Under the pieces are notes generated by a model. It made no database searches. It was not told the DNA's origin and saw only the letters and a list, made by a program, of their open reading frames with translations. A program made the position numbers and the translations under genes. Positions 62,179-64,000 of a DNA stretch of 64,000 nt are shown one piece after another. Numbering within the stretch: the stretch's first letter is position 1; the number at the start of each line of letters is the position of its first letter. This DNA comes from Osmia lignaria lignaria (Eukaryota > Arthropoda > Insecta > Hymenoptera > Megachilidae). Location: positions 10,726,001 to 10,790,000 of the forward strand of contig NW_027478167.1 of assembly GCF_051020975.1 (NCBI RefSeq). Reading direction: 5' to 3'.

Positions 62179-64000
62179 TTGCAGATTCATCTCAAGGGAA
62201 GGGGTCTGACGGACATATTTCGAGATACTTCTTCTTCTTGTTGTTCTTCTTCTGCACAGCTAAGCTCGAAGCGGCATTTGCAGCTCGCAATAGTGCAGAG
62301 TTATCTCAAAGAAAGAGGCCACGGTGTTTCTGTACCTCTATTATGTTGGTGCAGCTTCGGAACTTTTAAATATCTTGATATATCTCGAGAACTACGCATC
62401 TGATCAAAAAATATCATCGAACATAAAAAGTAGGAAACTTAATTCTCTACAAAAAAGGTCTCTTAACATTTTGCCATAGCTCGCTTCGTTTCCGAGATAT
62501 TTGCAGATTTATCTCAAGGGAAGTGGCCTGACGGACATATTTCGAGATATTTCTTCTTCTTGTTGTTCTTGTTCTGCACAGCTAAGCTGGAAGTGGCATT
62601 TGCAGCTCGCAATAGTGCAGAGTTATCCCAAAGAAAGGGGCCACGGTGTTTCTGTATCTCTATTATGTTGGTGCGGCTTCGGAACTTTTAAATATCTTGA
62701 TATATCTCGAGAACTACGCATCTGATCAAAAAATATCATACTACATAAAAAGTAGGAAACTTAATTCTCTACAAGAAAGGTCTCTAAACATTTTGCCATA
62801 GCTCGCTTCGTTTCCGAGATATTTGCAGATTTATCTCAAGGGAAGGGGCCTGACGGACATATTTCGAGATATTTCTTCTTCTTGTTGTTCTTCTTCTGCA
62901 CAGCTAAGCTGGAAGTTGCATTTGCAGCTCGCAATAGTGCAGAGTTATCTCAAAGAGAGGGGCCACGGTGTTTCTGTATCTCTATTATGTTGGTGCGGCT
63001 TCGGAACTTTTAAATATCTTGATATATCTCGAGAACTACGCATCTGATCAAAAAATATCATAGAAGATAAAAAGTAGGAAACTTAATTCTCTACAAAAAA
63101 GGTCTCTTAACATTTCGCCATAGCTCGCTTCGTTTCCGAGATATTTGCAGATATATCTCAAGGGAAGGGGCCTGACGGACATATTTCGAGATATTTCTTC
63201 TTCTTGTTGTTCTTCTTCTGCACAGCTAAGCTGGAAGTGGCATTTGCGGCTCGCACTAGTGCACAGTTATCTCAAAGAAAGGGGCCACGGTGTTTCTGTA
63301 TCTCTATTATGTTGGTGCGTCTTCGGAACTTTTAAATATCTCGATATATCTCGAAAACTACGCTTCTGATCAAAAAATATCATAGAACATAAATTATAGG
63401 AAACATAATTCTCTACAAAAAACGTCTCTTAACATTTTGCCATAGCTCGCTTCGTTTCCGAGATATTTGCAGATTCAGCTCAAAGGAACTGGCCTGACGG
63501 ACATATTTCGAGATATTTCTTCTTCTTGTTGTTCTTCCTCTGCACAGCTAAGCTGGAAGTGGCATTTGCAGCTCGCAATAGTGCAGAGTTATCTCAAAGA
63601 AAGGGGCCACGGTGTTTCTGTATCTCTATTATGTTGGTGCGGCTTCGGAACTTTTAAATATCTTGATATATCTCGAGAACTACGCATCTGATCAAAAAAT
63701 ATCATAGAACATAAAAAGTAGGAAACTTAATTCTCTACAAAATAGGTCGCTTAACATTTTGCCATAGCTCGCTTCGTTTCCGAGATATTTGCAGATTTAT
63801 CTCAAGGGAAGGGGCCTGACGGACATATTTCGAGATATTTCTTCTTCTTGTTGTTCTTCTTCTGCACAGCTAAGCTGGAAGTGGCATTTGCAGCTCGCAC
63901 TAGTGCAGAGTTATCTCACCGAAATGGGCCACGGTGTTTCTGTATCTCTATTATGTTGGTGCGGCTTCGGAACTTTTAAATATCTCGATATATCTCGAAA
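62179..64000 (+). repeat. Right-end monomers, more individual
   Basis: Units at 62179 (s-like with gatacttc), 62501 (gttcttgttctgc, ttatcccaaag), 62823 (agttgcattt, aaagagagg), 63145 (gcacagttatc, gtgcgtcttc), 63467 and the partial unit at 63789 (ctcaccgaaatgggcc). Each carries several private substitutions, and I see no multi-unit partner in the window. This suggests older or less homogenised DNA towards the right. Confidence 0.75.

Larger units (their letters stand above)
1..64000 (+). repeat. Tandem satellite array, 322-bp monomer
   Basis: The same unit recurs without interruption across the window. With the TTG of the motif gatatttgcagat as anchor, monomers begin at 37, then every 322 bp from 358 to 6476, from 6797 to 36743, from 37064 to 38674, and from 38995 to 63789. 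That makes 198 complete units: 194 of net length 322 and four of 321. All units run in the same direction. No stretch departs from the repeat, so no 300-bp segment holds a gene, a mobile element or unique DNA. The monomer is AT-rich (about 60 percent by eye) and keeps many CpG steps. Long homogeneous arrays of this kind form eukaryotic heterochromatin, often around centromeres. Chromosomal location and species cannot be read from the sequence, and I do not recognise the family. Confidence 0.98.
1..64000 (+). other. Key to the monomer variants used in the block entries
   Basis: Offsets count from the first T of the anchor. a: gagggcgcaa near 100, one base short. b: attcagctcaaagg near 6, atgtaggtg near 164. 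c: catatttatctc near 4, ccaccgtg near 147. d: tatctgtatt near 155. e: cctgtcgg near 26, gatcgaaa near 225. f: atacttctttttc near 43. g and h: cctaacgg near 26, atttccagc near 96; h also has aaatagcttg. i: ttctttttgttc near 52. k: agctcgaagtgg; s: agctcgaagcgg, both with gtgcagcttc. q: cttcggcacagctgag. A: atttacagctc with atatcctga. B: tgcaggtcgc with the aaattgtagg end. C: ttatctcgaa. D: aagtagcattt. E: ttatcgcaaa. F: tgcgatagctcgcttgg upstream. G: ggcgccgcttc. N: gagttctctcaa. The names are mine and local to this window. Confidence 0.85.

Noticed and set aside
1..64000. CRISPR array
   Set aside because: There are no short repeats with unique spacers. The whole 322-bp unit is repeated, and no cas-like gene is present.

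Overview
The whole 64 kb window is one uninterrupted satellite DNA array. A monomer of 322 bp is repeated head to tail in a single orientation from the first base to the last. There are 198 complete monomers, plus 36 bp of another at the left edge and 212 bp of another at the right edge. I see no unique sequence, transposon, RNA gene, convincing protein gene or strand switch. This is typical of eukaryotic heterochromatin, such as centromere, pericentromere, subtelomere, or a sex or B chromosome. CpG dinucleotides are common in the monomer, which fits a lightly methylated invertebrate genome better than a vertebrate one. That is a weak inference, and I do not recognise the family or the species.

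The monomer has recognisable parts: a TTG-anchored start region, a TTC/TTG pyrimidine tract, a central site that is either a perfect 10-bp palindrome or a one-base disruption of it, an AT-rich palindromic 3' part, and two A6 runs. It also holds two diverged copies of a 27-bp motif 114 bp apart, which suggests that the 322-bp unit grew from a shorter ancestor.

The window's information lies in higher-order structure. Neighbouring monomers differ at about a dozen or more positions, while monomers many units apart can be identical. Layout: 1-4389 and 6440-10828 are copies (20 monomers apart), and 35604-40736 repeats 5337-10470. 12681-16099 repeats 7529-10947. 13074-21608 repeats as 40764-49298, with one monomer lost from each copy at different places. 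20965-26116 is a 16-monomer block that recurs partly or fully through 36098, with nested 6- and 9-monomer tandem duplications between 26.8 and 33.8 kb. 44500-47789 repeats as 49974-53263 (17 monomers apart). 53264-55416 is a less duplicated stretch. 55417-62178 is built of 5- and 9-monomer repeats. 62179-64000 is more diverged. At many block boundaries a single monomer is a hybrid of two types, as expected from homologous, in-register unequal exchange.

No genes work together here. The reading frames present are by-products of the repeat: the plus-strand 74-codon frames start only at TTG, and the few long minus-strand ATG frames are opened by one base change.
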